A stretch of 64,000 bases of DNA, from contig CAWHFP010000003.1 of NCBI GenBank assembly GCA_963828445.1, forward strand, positions 434,001 through 498,000, written 5' to 3'. The stretch comes from Bog-532 sp963828445. Its GTDB lineage: Bacteria; Actinomycetota; Actinomycetes; Streptosporangiales; Streptosporangiaceae. The notes under the pieces were generated by a model. The model did no database searches. It saw nothing but the letters and a program-made list of their open reading frames with translations, and had not been told where the DNA came from. Positions 43,846 through 54,000 of this stretch are shown here, piece by piece. Made by a program: the position numbers and the translations under genes. Every line of letters starts with the position of its first letter. The stretch's first letter is position 1.

Positions 43846-44375
43846 TCCCGGCCGGAGCCGGACCGGCCGGACCCGGCTCGGCGGTGGCCTCGATGAGGGC
43901 GAGCGGCCGCGCGGACCCGGAGGTCCTCCAGCTGGTCGGCCTGGGCGCGGGCCCGGGCCAGCAGTTCGTCCAGCCAGGCGGCGCTCAGCCGGGCGTCGCG
44001 GGCGGCCAGTTCGCGCAGGGTCCGCCAGCCCGCGGCCTTGCCCTGGACGCCGAGCCGGAGCAGTTCCAGCTCCTCCAGGCTGCTCAGCGGGGACCGGGTC
44101 CGCAGGTGGCCGTTGGGCTTCAGCCGGCCCACCCGCTCCCCCAGCCAGGCCGCGCCGGTCTTGTAGTGCCGCACCGGCACGCCGAGCAGGGCCATGATCT
44201 CCAGCAGCGCCCGCCGGTCGGCGTTGATCTCGCCGGCCAGCCGCTGCAGGGTGGCCTGGTCCGCGACCTCGTCGTGGCTGCGGGCGACGCGGTGGGCCAG
44301 CCCGGTGCCGACGGTGGCTCCGGCCAAGTGGTCATTCAGATAGATGCCGATCAGTTCGGCCCGGGACCGTTGCAT
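43838..44375 (-). CDS. Helical protein of unknown function, frameshifted near its C-terminus
   Basis: About 178 residues from MQRSRAELIGIYLNDHLAGA. The sequence is almost entirely helical and charged, with HRVARSHDEVADQATLQRLA, EINADRRALLEIMALLGVPV and SLEELELLRLGVQGKAAGWR. The direct frame runs on to 43659 as Arg-rich nonsense over the FkbM gene. Shifting one base at about 43900 gives a clean ending (ALALIEATAEPGPAGPAPAG then TT and stop) at 43838. I know no named function for it. Confidence 0.7.
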
Positions 44376-44665
44376 CCCGGGATGCTTCCCCGGCCGGGCC
44401 GGGATACGCGACCCGGCCGGTTCGTGATCCAGATATTGCCGAAGGCTGGCGGGCGGGCGTCCGGCCCGCAGCCGAGATTATTGATGAATTCCGGGCCGTC
44501 ATTCCTAACCCGGTGATCAACGCTCAGGTGAAGTCTCTAGGATGTCTTCAATAGCGTTCATCGGAGATGACACGCGCGCCGTTATCGGCGAGGTTACTGC
44601 CATCCGTGGGGGAATTTTTGTATGGTCCTCTCGCTGTTCCCAGTAGTGCACGGGCTGGCATCAAT

Positions 44666-44708
44666 CCCGTCGGTATCCGCGGTGTCACTCAGGAGGGATA
44701 CCGACGGG
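44666..44708. other. Long stem-loop with a ribosome-site-like loop
   Basis: CCCGTCGGTATCC (44666-44678) pairs perfectly with GGATACCGACGGG (44696-44708) across a 17-nt loop that ends in CAGGAG, abutting GGG of the 3' arm. An A tract (GCAAAAAAG) follows. The region from 44376 to 44925 has lower GC than its surroundings and no supported gene beyond possible tiny frames. The structure could be a leader element of lsr2, a small RNA, or a terminator for the minus-strand direction, although no T tract fits. Confidence 0.5.
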
Positions 44709-44750
44709 GCTGAGCAAAAAAGACGGCGGCCCGGCCCCGACTAGTTGACA

Positions 44751-44789
44751 CGGCCGGTGACCCCGGCCGGTGATACCGGCTGGTGACCG
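44751..44789. repeat. Three 13-nt tandem repeats upstream of lsr2
   Basis: CGGCCGGTGACCC, CGGCCGGTGATAC and CGGCTGGTGACCG follow one another directly after TTGACA (44745-44750), a good -35-like hexamer. The repeats may be regulator half-sites at the lsr2 promoter. Confidence 0.45.
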
Positions 44790-44925
44790 CGGCGTGGCCG
44801 CGGCCCTGCTCCGGTGGCGCCGATCAGGGTCACCAAACCTGTCATGAAGCACGGCCACCAACCCGGCCGGGCGCCGTGGCGCTGATCACGATAGACCGTT
44901 ACTGATCGCCAGAATGGAGTGCGCA

Positions 44926-45264
44926 ATGGCGCAAAAAGTACAGACCCTCTTCATCGACGATCTCGATGGGAGCGAAGCAGAAGGCAGCGTTCAGTTCGGG
45001 CTGGACGGCACCGATTACGAGATCGACCTGAACTCCGAGCACGCCGAGGAACTGCGGGCGGCCCTGGGCCGCTACGTGGCCGCCGCCCGGCGCGTCAGCG
45101 GCAGTGGACGGCCGCCGAGCCGGTCCGGACGCCGCAGCGCGTCGAGCGACGTCGACACCAAGCACGTGCGGGCCTGGGCCAAGGAGCAGGGCATCGAGCT
45201 CAAGGACCGTGGCCGCGTGCCCACCAGCGTGGTGGCCAGGTTCCGCGCCGCGACCGGGAAGTAG
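44926..45264 (+). CDS. lsr2: Lsr2 nucleoid-associated protein
   Basis: 112 residues from MAQKVQTLFIDDLDGSEAEG. The N-terminal dimerisation domain includes FGLDGTDYEIDLNSEHAEEL. The C-terminal DNA-binding domain ends KHVRAWAKEQGIELKDRGRV then PTSVVARFRAATGK, with the AT-hook-like RGR that inserts into the minor groove. Lsr2 is the actinobacterial H-NS equivalent that silences AT-rich and horizontally acquired DNA. ATG 44926 follows GGAGTGCGCA and is preferred over an ATG at 44914. A strong terminator follows. Confidence 0.96.
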   Translation: MAQKVQTLFIDDLDGSEAEGSVQFGLDGTDYEIDLNSEHAEELRAALGRYVAAARRVSGSGRPPSRSGRRSASSDVDTKHVRAWAKEQGIELKDRGRVPTSVVARFRAATGK

Positions 45265-45333
45265 GCACCCGCCGAGACCAACCACGCGCGCAGGGGAACC
45301 CGCCCCCGGCCGCGAACCCGCTGAACCGCGGGT

Positions 45334-45409
45334 GCCGATCCGGCTGAGGTGCGGTCGGCTCGTTCGTTTCATGAACGGGCCACCGCCGAGCCGGATCGGC
45401 TTTCTTTTT
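45334..45409 (+). terminator. Rho-independent terminator of lsr2
   Basis: GCCGATCCGGCT (45334-45345) pairs perfectly with AGCCGGATCGGC (45389-45400), followed immediately by TTTCTTTTT. An inner hairpin (CGTTC and GAACG) lies in the loop. This is a classical intrinsic terminator and the clearest in the window. Confidence 0.88.
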
Positions 45410-45997
45410 GCCCTCAGGTCCCGGGGATGGTCGGGCCTGTGCGAATTACCTTGGGCGCGATGCGGCGCCGGGGCCGCGCCGGGGCGGCGCGCCGAACGAT
45501 ATTCGGTTTATGGCCGAGGTCCGAAAAACGCGTGCTCGCGAGCCAGAAGGCCGCTGAGCAGCCAACTTCTCGGCGCTGAAACCGCCTCGGCCGCGATCAA
45601 GAACCATATTTCAGATCTCGTATGAAGAGATGGTAAAACCTGCCCGCCCGTCCGGTTACGGGTGGTTCTGAGCCGATATGATCTCGCGCATGCGCGGGAC
45701 CGGCGGGTCTTGACCCGACGGCGAGGGGGCCGGCGCGCTTTGCCCTTTGCCTGGGGCGGGCCCTTTACCGGGTTGCCCAACGAGCACCACGTTAAGTGTT
45801 AGCCAATTTACTGGAAGTAACAGAGATTCCGACGGGCCACCGATTTGCCGGTGGCGAAACGTCCGGTCTTCCGTGGCCATTCCGCATTGGCGATCAGCCC
45901 CGTTGGTCGCCGCGATCGGCAGTACTGGTCACCGAGATCCGGGCCGGTCTCGCCCCGCTGTGCTGGTCACGATCGGGCCGTCACGATTGGAGACCAG
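45410..45997. other. Non-coding stretch between lsr2 and APC permease
   Basis: About 590 nt with mixed GC and no frame I can support as a gene. Short open frames here are Arg/Pro-rich shadows. The last 50 nt before 45998 carry the permease ribosome site (TTGGAGACCAG). Confidence 0.5.
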
Positions 45998-47455
45998 ATG
46001 GCGGATCAAACCGCTACGTCCCTGCCCAACGCCGGGCCGGCCCATGCCGCCCGGCTGGAGCCGGACGCGATCGGCGTCGCTCAGGACACCGTCATCGGCA
46101 TGGCGTCGTCCGCCCCGGCCGCCTCGGTCGGGCTGACGCTGGCCGCGCTGGCCGCGGCCACCGCCTACGGCACCGGGCCGATCATCATCCTGACCGCCAT
46201 CCCCATGCTCATCATCGCCAACGCCTACCGGCGGCTGAACGTGTGGAACGCCAACTGCGGCGCCTCGTTCGAGTGGGTCGGCCGGGCCATCAACCCCTAC
46301 CTGGGCTTCCTCACCGGCTGGCTGATGATCGCGGCGTACATCATCGCCACCGTCAGCGGCGTGGAAGTGCTCGGGCCCTCGGTGCTGGCCGTGTTCGGGT
46401 CCAACTCCACCAGCACCTGGTCGAACATCGCGATCGGCACCGCGGTCGGAGTGGTCATGCTGATCATCGCGGTGGTCGGCATCCGGTTCACGGCCAAGTC
46501 CCAGGTGGCCATGGCGGTGGTGGAGTACACGATCCTCATCGTCTTCGCCATCGTGGGCATCTGGGCGGTGGCCAACCACTGGCACGGCACCGTGCACTTC
46601 TCCAGCGGCTGGCTGAGCCCGACCGGAATCGGCGGCAAGGGCAGCCTGGCGGCCGGCTTCCTGGTCTCGGTGTTCATCTTCACCGGCTGGGACGGCACGC
46701 TGTACGTCAACGAGGAAGTCAAGCACCGCCGGGTCAACCCGGGCCGCGCGGCCATGCTGGCGGTGGTGTTCCTGACCATCATCTACACGCTGTCCGAGGT
46801 CGGCCTGCAGGGCGCGGTGTCCCCGTCCAAGCTGCAGAACAACTCGGCCGACGTCCTGGTCTACGTGGCCCAGGCCCTCGGTGGCGGTGGCTGGGCCAAG
46901 GTGATGGCGCTGGCCCTGGCCCTGTCGGTCATCGCCACCACCGGTACCGGCATCGTGCTCAGCGCCCGCATCGTGTACGGCATGGCCAGCTACCGGACGC
47001 TGCCCAGCTCGCTGGCCAACGTGTCCCGCCGGTTCTCCACCCCGGTCGCGGCCAGCATCCTGGTGGGCGTGCTGATCATCGCCCTGACCTGGGTCTACCT
47101 GCTGACCACGTCGGTGCAGAACGCGTTCAACGACGTGGTCGACGTGACCGGCCTGCTGTTCGCGATCTTCTACATCCTGACCGCGCTGGCCACCATCACC
47201 TACTACCGGCGGCGGGTGTTCACCAGCGCGTGGGACGCCGTGGCGCTGGGACTGCTGCCGGTGGCCGCGGCCGCGTTCCTGGTCTGGGTGGTGGTCAAGT
47301 CGCTGGACGGCGCGCCCGCCTCCGAGGTCTGGTCGCTGATCGGCATCGTCGGCGTCGGCCTGATCCTGATGCTGATCGCCCGGTTCGGCCTGCGCTCGTC
47401 GTTCTTCCAGATCGCCCGGGAGAGCGACACCACCACCTCGCACCGAGCCCGCTGA
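45998..47455 (+). CDS. APC-family amino acid permease
   Basis: 485 residues from MADQTATSLPNAGPAHAARL with about 12 transmembrane segments. The first helix region (GVAQDTVIGMASSAPAASVG) carries the APC substrate-site pattern. Others include LGFLTGWLMIAAYIIATVSG, FIFTGWDGTLYVNEEVKHRR and VDVTGLLFAIFYILTALATI. Such carriers import amino acids or amines with protons. The ATG has a good ribosome site, so the upstream open frame from 45845 is not used. A strong hairpin follows the stop, suggesting a single-gene transcript. The substrate is unknown. Confidence 0.92.
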   Translation: MADQTATSLPNAGPAHAARLEPDAIGVAQDTVIGMASSAPAASVGLTLAALAAATAYGTGPIIILTAIPMLIIANAYRRLNVWNANCGASFEWVGRAINPYLGFLTGWLMIAAYIIATVSGVEVLGPSVLAVFGSNSTSTWSNIAIGTAVGVVMLIIAVVGIRFTAKSQVAMAVVEYTILIVFAIVGIWAVANHWHGTVHFSSGWLSPTGIGGKGSLAAGFLVSVFIFTGWDGTLYVNEEVKHRRVNPGRAAMLAVVFLTIIYTLSEVGLQGAVSPSKLQNNSADVLVYVAQALGGGGWAKVMALALALSVIATTGTGIVLSARIVYGMASYRTLPSSLANVSRRFSTPVAASILVGVLIIALTWVYLLTTSVQNAFNDVVDVTGLLFAIFYILTALATITYYRRRVFTSAWDAVALGLLPVAAAAFLVWVVVKSLDGAPASEVWSLIGIVGVGLILMLIARFGLRSSFFQIARESDTTTSHRAR

Positions 47456-47460
47456 CGCCC

Positions 47461-47494
47461 CGGCCCGGCCGGGTCTTGAGACCCGGCCGGGCCG
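47461..47494 (+). terminator. Strong hairpin terminator after APC permease
   Basis: A perfect 15-bp stem, CGGCCCGGCCGGGTC with its complement, and a TTGA loop lies six nt after the permease stop. The T tract is weak, as expected for GC-rich I-shaped terminators of actinomycetes. Confidence 0.8.
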
Positions 47495-47557
47495 CAATTA
47501 AGGTTCGCCTGGCGTGATACTTCATGAGGAACTGTCACGTACCAGAGAAGAGGCGCT

Positions 47558-49120
47558 GTGGGAACCAAGCACCTGGCCCGGCAGGCGGAACGTCAGCTCG
47601 AACGGCACGGTGACGGGGATTCCCTGTTCTTCTCCGATCGCTGGTTCACCCGGGCCGAGCTGGCCGACCAGGCGGCGCGGTTCGGGGCGGGCCTGGCCGG
47701 GCTGGGGGTGCGGCCGGGCGACCGGGTGGTGGTGCTGATGGCCAACTGCCCCGAGGTACTGGTCACCTACAACGGCGCGTGGCGGGCCGGGGTGGCGGTG
47801 ACGCCCCTGATCTTCCTGGTCAGTGAGGACGAGTTGCGGCACGCGCTGGCCGACTCCGGGGCGGTGGCCGTGGTCACCACCCCCGAGTTCCTGCCCAAGG
47901 TGCTGGCCGCCGCGAACGGGGTGGACAGCGTCCGGTCCGTCATCGTCGCCCTCGGCGCCGGGCAGGCCCTCTCGGCCGGCGGGGACGGGCCGCAGGTGCT
48001 GAGCTTCGCCGAGGTGGCCGCGGCCGACCCGGGGACCATCGTGGACGCGGACGACGACGACCTGGCCGCGCTGCTGTACACCGGCGGCACCACCGGCCGG
48101 TCCAAGGGGGTCCCGCTGACCCACGCCAACCTGTTCTGGTGCGGGTCGTCCTCGCACCAGTCGCCGGGGGCGGACGGGCTGACCTCCACGCTGATGCCGC
48201 TGCCGCTGGCCCACGCCTACGGGCTGCTGGTCACCTGCGTGGGCATGCACGCGGAGAGCCCGCAGCAGTCGATCCTGATGCGGTGGTTCGACCCGGCCGG
48301 GTGGCTCAAGCTGGCCCAGCAGCACCGGGCCCAGCGGACCACCCTGGTGCCCTCGATGATCCAGATGCTGCTGGCCCAGCCGCTGGAGGAAGCCGACCTG
48401 TCGGCCCTGGTCGCGGTGTCCTCCGGGGCCGCCCCGCTGGCCGCCGAGGTCCGGGAGGAGTTCGAGCGCCGGGTGCCCAGCGCCGAGGTCTACGAGGGTT
48501 ACGGCTGCACCGAGTCGGCGTCGATCATCGCGGCCAACCCGCTGGGCGCGCGGCGCGTGGGCAGCGTGGGCCTGCCCGTCCCGGGCTGCACGGTGCAGAT
48601 CCGCGACGACGCCGGGCAGGTGCTGGCCCCGGGCCAGGACGGGGAGATCTGCGTCCACTCCCCCGGCGTGCTGTCCGGCTACTGGCGCGCCCCGGACGCC
48701 ACCGCGGCGGCGCTGCACGACGGCTGGTTCTGCACCGGCGACATCGGCCATCTGGACGCCGACGGCTACCTGTACGTGGTCGACCGCAAGAAGGACCTGA
48801 TCCTGCGGGGCGGCTTCAACGTCTACCCCCGTGACGTCGAGGACGTGCTGCTCACCCACCCGGCCGTGGCCCAGGCGGCCGTGGTCGGGCGGCCGGACCC
48901 CCGGCTGGGCGAGGAGGTGGTGGCGTTCGTGGCCCTGCGCCCGGACACCACGGCCACCCCGGACGAGCTGGTCGAGCACGCGCGGGCCCACCTGGCCGCG
49001 ACCAAATACCCGCGCGAGGTCCGCGTCGTGCCCGCCATCCCGCTGACCAGCGTGGGCAAGCTCGACCGCAAGCAACTGCGGACCCGGGTGAGGCAGGAAG
49101 CTGGTCCCACTGCTAGCTAG
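47558..49120 (+). CDS. Acyl-CoA synthetase (AMP-binding, ANL superfamily)
   Basis: 520 residues. Motifs in order are LLYTGGTTGRSKGVPLTHAN (P-loop), VYEGYGCTESASIIAANPLG, DGWFCTGDIGHLDADGYLYV, DRKKDLILRGGFNVYPRDVE and a C-terminal TSVGKLDRKQLR with the catalytic Lys. It should activate a carboxylic acid as acyl-AMP and transfer it to CoA. The GTG start at 47558 follows AGAAGAGGCGCT. The chain length or aromatic preference is not evident. It lies 71 nt upstream of glpD on the same strand. Confidence 0.93.
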   Translation: MGTKHLARQAERQLERHGDGDSLFFSDRWFTRAELADQAARFGAGLAGLGVRPGDRVVVLMANCPEVLVTYNGAWRAGVAVTPLIFLVSEDELRHALADSGAVAVVTTPEFLPKVLAAANGVDSVRSVIVALGAGQALSAGGDGPQVLSFAEVAAADPGTIVDADDDDLAALLYTGGTTGRSKGVPLTHANLFWCGSSSHQSPGADGLTSTLMPLPLAHAYGLLVTCVGMHAESPQQSILMRWFDPAGWLKLAQQHRAQRTTLVPSMIQMLLAQPLEEADLSALVAVSSGAAPLAAEVREEFERRVPSAEVYEGYGCTESASIIAANPLGARRVGSVGLPVPGCTVQIRDDAGQVLAPGQDGEICVHSPGVLSGYWRAPDATAAALHDGWFCTGDIGHLDADGYLYVVDRKKDLILRGGFNVYPRDVEDVLLTHPAVAQAAVVGRPDPRLGEEVVAFVALRPDTTATPDELVEHARAHLAATKYPREVRVVPAIPLTSVGKLDRKQLRTRVRQEAGPTAS

Positions 49121-49191
49121 CCGGGAACGGGGTATTTAGGCTGGCAGAAACGCTTGCGCGCACGCTGACGACGCGAAGGGCGGCTGATCCG

Positions 49192-50910
49192 GTGAGTGCT
49201 GAACTGTCTCCGGTAACCCGGGACAACATGATCGACAAGATGAGCGAGGCCGAGGTCGACGTCCTGGTCGTCGGAGGGGGCGTGGTCGGAGCGGGTTCCG
49301 CCCTCGACGCCGTGACCCGCGGGCTGAGCACGGCCATCGTCGAGGCCCGGGACTGGGCCAGCGGCACCTCCAGCCGGTCCAGCAAGCTCATCCACGGTGG
49401 CCTGCGCTACCTGGAGATGATGGACTTCGCGCTGGTCCGGGAGGCGCTGCACGAACGGGGCCTGCTGCTGGACCGGCTGGCCCCGCACCTGGTGCACCCG
49501 GTGCGGTTCCTGTACCCGCTGACCAAGCACTGGGAGCGCCCCTACGTCGGGGCCGGGATCGCGCTGTACGACGGGATGGCCCTCACCTCGGGCACCGCGC
49601 ACGGGCTGAAGCTGGGCAAGCACATGACGCGCAAGCAGGCCCTGCGGCACGCGCCGGCCCTGCGCCCGGACTCGCTCACCGGCGCCATCCAGTACTCGGA
49701 CGCGCAGGTCGACGACGCCCGGCACACGCTGACCGTGGTCCGCACGGCGGTGGAGTTCGGCGCGCTGGCCGCCAACCGGTGCCAGATCACCGGGTTCCTG
49801 CGGCAGGGCGAGCGGGTTTCCGGGGCCGAGGTCGTGGACCTGGAGAGCGGGCGGGCGTTCTCGGTCCGGGCCAAGCAGGTCATCAACGCCACCGGGGTCT
49901 GGACCGACGACACCCAGGCCCTGGCCGACACCCGCGGCCAGTTCCACGTGCGCGCGTCCAAGGGCATCCACCTGGTCGTGCCGAAGGACCGGCTGCAGTC
50001 CGACACCGGGATCATCCTGCGCACCGAGAAGAGCGTGCTGTTCGTGATCCCGTGGGGCCGGCACTGGATCATCGGCACCACCGACACCGACTGGTCGCTG
50101 GACAAGGCCCACCCGGCGGCCAGCTCGCGCGACATCGACTACCTGCTCGAGCACGTCAACTCGGTGCTCAGCTCCCCGCTGACCCGGGAAGACGTGGAAG
50201 GCGTCTACGCCGGGCTGCGGCCGCTGCTGAGCGGCGAGTCCGAGTCGACCTCCAAGCTGTCGCGCGAGCACGTGGTCGGCCACCCGGTCCCGGGCCTGGT
50301 CGTGGTGGCCGGGGGCAAGTACACGACCTACCGGGTGATGGGCAAGGACGCGGTGGACGAGGCCGCGTTCGGCCTGGACCAGCGGGTTCCGGAGTCCTGC
50401 ACCGACCGCGTTCCACTGCTGGGCGCCGACGGGTACCAGGCCCTGTGGAACCAGCGCCGCCAGCTGGCCGCCGATTCCGGCATCCACCCGGCCCGGGTCG
50501 AGCACATGCTGAACCGGTACGGCTCGATGGTGCACGAGCTGCTGGCCATGATCCGGGAGGATCCGGCCCTGGCCGAGCCGCTGCCCGGCGCCGACGACTA
50601 CCTGGCCGTCGAGGCCCGCTACGCCGTGACCCACGAGGGCGCCCGGCACGTCGACGACGTGCTGGCCCGGCGGACCCGGATCTCCATCGAATCCTGGGAC
50701 CGTGGCGTGGCCGCCGCCCCGGCGGTGGCCGAGTTGCTGGCCGGGCCCCTGGGCTGGGACGCGGATCAGACCCAGCGTGAGGTGGACCACTATCTGGCCC
50801 GCGTTCGGGCCGAACGCGACTCCCAGACCAAGCCGGACGACGACACCGCCGAAGCCGCCCGCCTGGGCGCCCCGGAGATCCGTCCCCCGGTATCCGTCCG
50901 GGGCCTGTGA
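49192..50910 (+). CDS. glpD: Aerobic glycerol-3-phosphate dehydrogenase
   Basis: 572 residues with VDVLVVGGGVVGAGSALDAV (FAD site), ASGTSSRSSKLIHGGLRYLE, KQVINATGVWTDDTQALADT and IPWGRHWIIGTTDTDWSLDK, then the C-terminal GlpD domain (YGSMVHELLAMIREDPALAE; RYAVTHEGARHVDDVLARRT). It oxidises glycerol 3-phosphate to dihydroxyacetone phosphate and feeds electrons to quinone at the membrane. The GTG start begins VSAELSPVTRDNM. It may be co-transcribed with the acyl-CoA ligase. Confidence 0.96.
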   Translation: MSAELSPVTRDNMIDKMSEAEVDVLVVGGGVVGAGSALDAVTRGLSTAIVEARDWASGTSSRSSKLIHGGLRYLEMMDFALVREALHERGLLLDRLAPHLVHPVRFLYPLTKHWERPYVGAGIALYDGMALTSGTAHGLKLGKHMTRKQALRHAPALRPDSLTGAIQYSDAQVDDARHTLTVVRTAVEFGALAANRCQITGFLRQGERVSGAEVVDLESGRAFSVRAKQVINATGVWTDDTQALADTRGQFHVRASKGIHLVVPKDRLQSDTGIILRTEKSVLFVIPWGRHWIIGTTDTDWSLDKAHPAASSRDIDYLLEHVNSVLSSPLTREDVEGVYAGLRPLLSGESESTSKLSREHVVGHPVPGLVVVAGGKYTTYRVMGKDAVDEAAFGLDQRVPESCTDRVPLLGADGYQALWNQRRQLAADSGIHPARVEHMLNRYGSMVHELLAMIREDPALAEPLPGADDYLAVEARYAVTHEGARHVDDVLARRTRISIESWDRGVAAAPAVAELLAGPLGWDADQTQREVDHYLARVRAERDSQTKPDDDTAEAARLGAPEIRPPVSVRGL

Positions 50911-50981
50911 GCCTGCCCGAGATGTGGGGTGGAGACACAAGGTCACAGTAACGCACATCGGCCGCACCAGCCACCGACCCG

Positions 50982-51010
50982 AATGTGCGCAATGGCTCAT
51001 TGCGCACATT
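50982..51010. terminator. Hairpin between convergent glpD and GGDEF-EAL genes
   Basis: AATGTGCGCAATG-GCT-CATTGCGCACATT forms a perfect 13-bp stem with a 3-nt loop between the two stops. It is symmetric, so it can end transcription from both directions. Confidence 0.75.
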
Positions 51011-51019
51011 GCGGTGGGG

Positions 51020-54000
51020 TCAGGGGCTGACGCGGGGGAGCTCGGGGACCAGGCCGTGGCCCAGGCGGACCAGGGTCTCGGCCTGGTCGGCGGCGACGGG
51101 CATGGCCAGGAGGTAGCCCTGGCCGTACTGGCAGCCCATGGAGACCAGCAGGTCGCGCTGGACCTCGGTTTCGATGCCTTCGGCGATGACGTCGAGGTGG
51201 AGGGTCTTGGCGATGCCGATGATGCCCTCGACCAGGGCCAGGCGCTGCTCGGACACGGCGATGCCGTCCACGAAGGACTTGTCGATCTTGAGGACGTCGA
51301 TGGGCAGCTCGCGCAGGTAGGACAGGGACGAGTAGCCGGTGCCGAAGTCGTCGATGGCCAGCTTGACGCCGATCGCCTTGAGCTCGACCAGGTCGGCCAG
51401 GAGCCGCTCGTCCTGGCGGAGCAGCACGGTCTCGGTCAGCTCCAGCATCAGCGACGAGGGTGACAGCCCGGTCCGGGTCAGGACCTGGCGCACGCCGTCG
51501 ACGAAGCCGGGGTCGCGGAACTGGCGGGCCGACACGTTGACGCTGGCGTACAGCGGGGGGCGGCCGTCGTCCCGGGGCCGCCAGCGGACCAGCTCGGTGG
51601 CGGCCTGGCCCAGCACCCAGGACCCGAGCGGGACGATGTGCCCGGTCTCCTCGGCCAGCTCGATGAACTGATCGGGCTGCATCATGCCCCACTCGGGGTG
51701 CGGCCAGCGGACCAGGGCCTCGAACCCGGCGATGGCCCCGCTGGTCAGCGTGACGATCGGCTGGTAGGCCAGGGTGAAGGCCGAGGTGCTGACCGCCTTC
51801 TCCAGCGCGGCCTGCACCTCCCGGCGCCGGATCATCCCGGCGCTGAGCACCGGGGCGTACCGGCGCCACTGCCGCTTGCCCGAGGACTTGGCGTTGTACA
51901 GGGCCAGGTCGGCGTGCCGGAGCAGCTCATCCACGTCGGCGCTGTCTTCGGTGGTGGCCACGCCCACGGTGGCGGTGGTGATCACCGAGCCGTGGGCCAG
52001 GTCGAAGGCGTCGCTGAAGGCCCGGACCACCCGCTCGGCGAACGCCTCGACCGCGGCCGGGTCGGCCAGGTGCTCGACCAGCAGCGCGAACTCGTCGCCG
52101 CCCAGCCGGGCCGCGGTGTCGGACTCCCGGATCACGGCCGACAACCGGATGGCCGCCGCGACCAGCAGCTCGTCGCCCACGCTGTGACCCATGGTGTCGT
52201 TGGTCATCTTGAAGTCGTCGAGGTCGACGAACAGCACGCCGGTGGTGGTGCCCTCGCGCTTGGCCCGGTTCAGCGCGTGCGCGGCCCGGTCCTGGAACAG
52301 CAGCCGGTTGGGCAGGCCGGTCAGCGCGTCGTGGAAGGCCCGGTGCTTGAGCTCGGCTTCCAGCTGCCGCTGCTCGGTGACATCACGCAGGGTCAGCACC
52401 AGGCCGGCCACGGTGTGGTCGTGCCGCAGGTCGCTGGCCCGGACCTGGACCTGGACGGAGCGCTGGTCGCGGCGGACGACCTCCCAGTCCTCGATCGAGG
52501 ACGGGAAGCTGGCCGAGCGCCGCAACCGGGCCAGGGCCTTGATGATGGTGTCGCGCTGGCGGTCGGCGACCAGCTCCCACAGGTAGACGCCGGCGGTGTC
52601 GATCTCGCCGAAAATGCTGGCCGCGGACGGGGTCGCGTAGCGGACCAGGCCGTCGTCGGCCACGATCAGGATCGCGTCCGAAGTGTCCTGGACCAGAGTG
52701 CGGAAGTAGGCCTCGCTGCGCTGGCGGATGACCTCCAGGCTGAGCGCGATGCGCTCGACGGCCAGCGCGCCCTGACCGGCCAGGATCTCGAAGGTGGGCG
52801 ACAGGTCGGCCAGCACCCGGCGGGCCCCGAACACCATCAGGACCCCGATCAGCGGGTCGCCGGCGGGCCGGTCCCGCAGCGCGAGCGGGCAGAGCAGCAC
52901 CCCGTCGCCGCGGGGCAGCAGCGCGATGGCCTCGGCGCTGAGCTGGGCGTTGGCCATGAACACCGGCTCGCTGCCGCTGAGCGGCGGCAGCTGGTTCTGG
53001 GCCAGCCGATCCTCGGCCAGCCGGGCCAGCCCGTCGGGTTCGCCCAGCTGGGCCGGGGCCGGGTCCACCGCCCGGAACAATCCGTCGTCGCGCACCATGA
53101 GCAGGGCGTCGCGCGCCGACCGGGAGCCGGTGAGATCGGCGGCGGCGGTGCGCATGGCGGCCGCGGCCTCGGCCACGGTGGCCGCCGAGGCCAGGGCGGC
53201 GCCGGCCACCCGGACCGTGCGCTCCCGGCTCAGCGCACGCCGGTGTGACGAGGCCATGTCCCACAGCCGGGAGGTGACCAGCAGGAACAAGATCGCCGAG
53301 AACACCGCGATCACGCTGTCGTCGTAGTTGCGGTGCCGCAGCGACTGGATGAACAGCACGGCCGGGGCGATCAGCGAGGCCAGCATGAGCACGAGCAGCC
53401 GGCCGGAGGACGCCTGGGGCCGCTGGCGGGAGGCGGGCTCGGTCAGCTGGGTCATGGTGGGATGCAGTGCGGCCAGACCCCACGCGCCGTAGAGGAGGGC
53501 CCAGCCCAGATCGACCACGGTCCCGTTGTGGAACGAGCCGTACAACTGCAGGCCGCCGAACCAGACGTCGGAGACCAGCTCACCGACGGTGCCCAGAATG
53601 AGCAACTGGAACGACCGGCTGCGCCCGGTCCCCGGGGCCAGCAGCCGGGCCATCACGGCCAGGACCAGCACGTCACTCAGCGGGTAGGCGATCGACACCG
53701 ACTTCTGCAGCCAGGACAGCTGCGGATTGTGCACGTAGGGCAGGATCAGGTACATCCACGAGATCAGGCCCAGGCCCACGGTCAGGGTCAGCGCGTCGAT
53801 CACGCTGCGCCGGTCGCGGTCGGGGTTCCGGTCCCGGATGAAGATCAGCAGCCCGGCCGCGGTCAGCGGGTAGGTGAGCAGGTAGAACACGTCGGCGTAG
53901 GACGGGAACGGCAGCGGCTGGTCCCTGATCAGGCCGGCGACCAGGAAGCTGACCTGGCCGACCAGGAAGCTCAGGTTGGCCGCGGCCAGCAGCAGCCAGG

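Noticed and set aside
44551..44655. 34-codon frame starting MSSIAFIGDD upstream of the stem-loop
   Set aside because: No ribosome site was seen and nothing recognisable is encoded; it may be chance in an AT-richer stretch.
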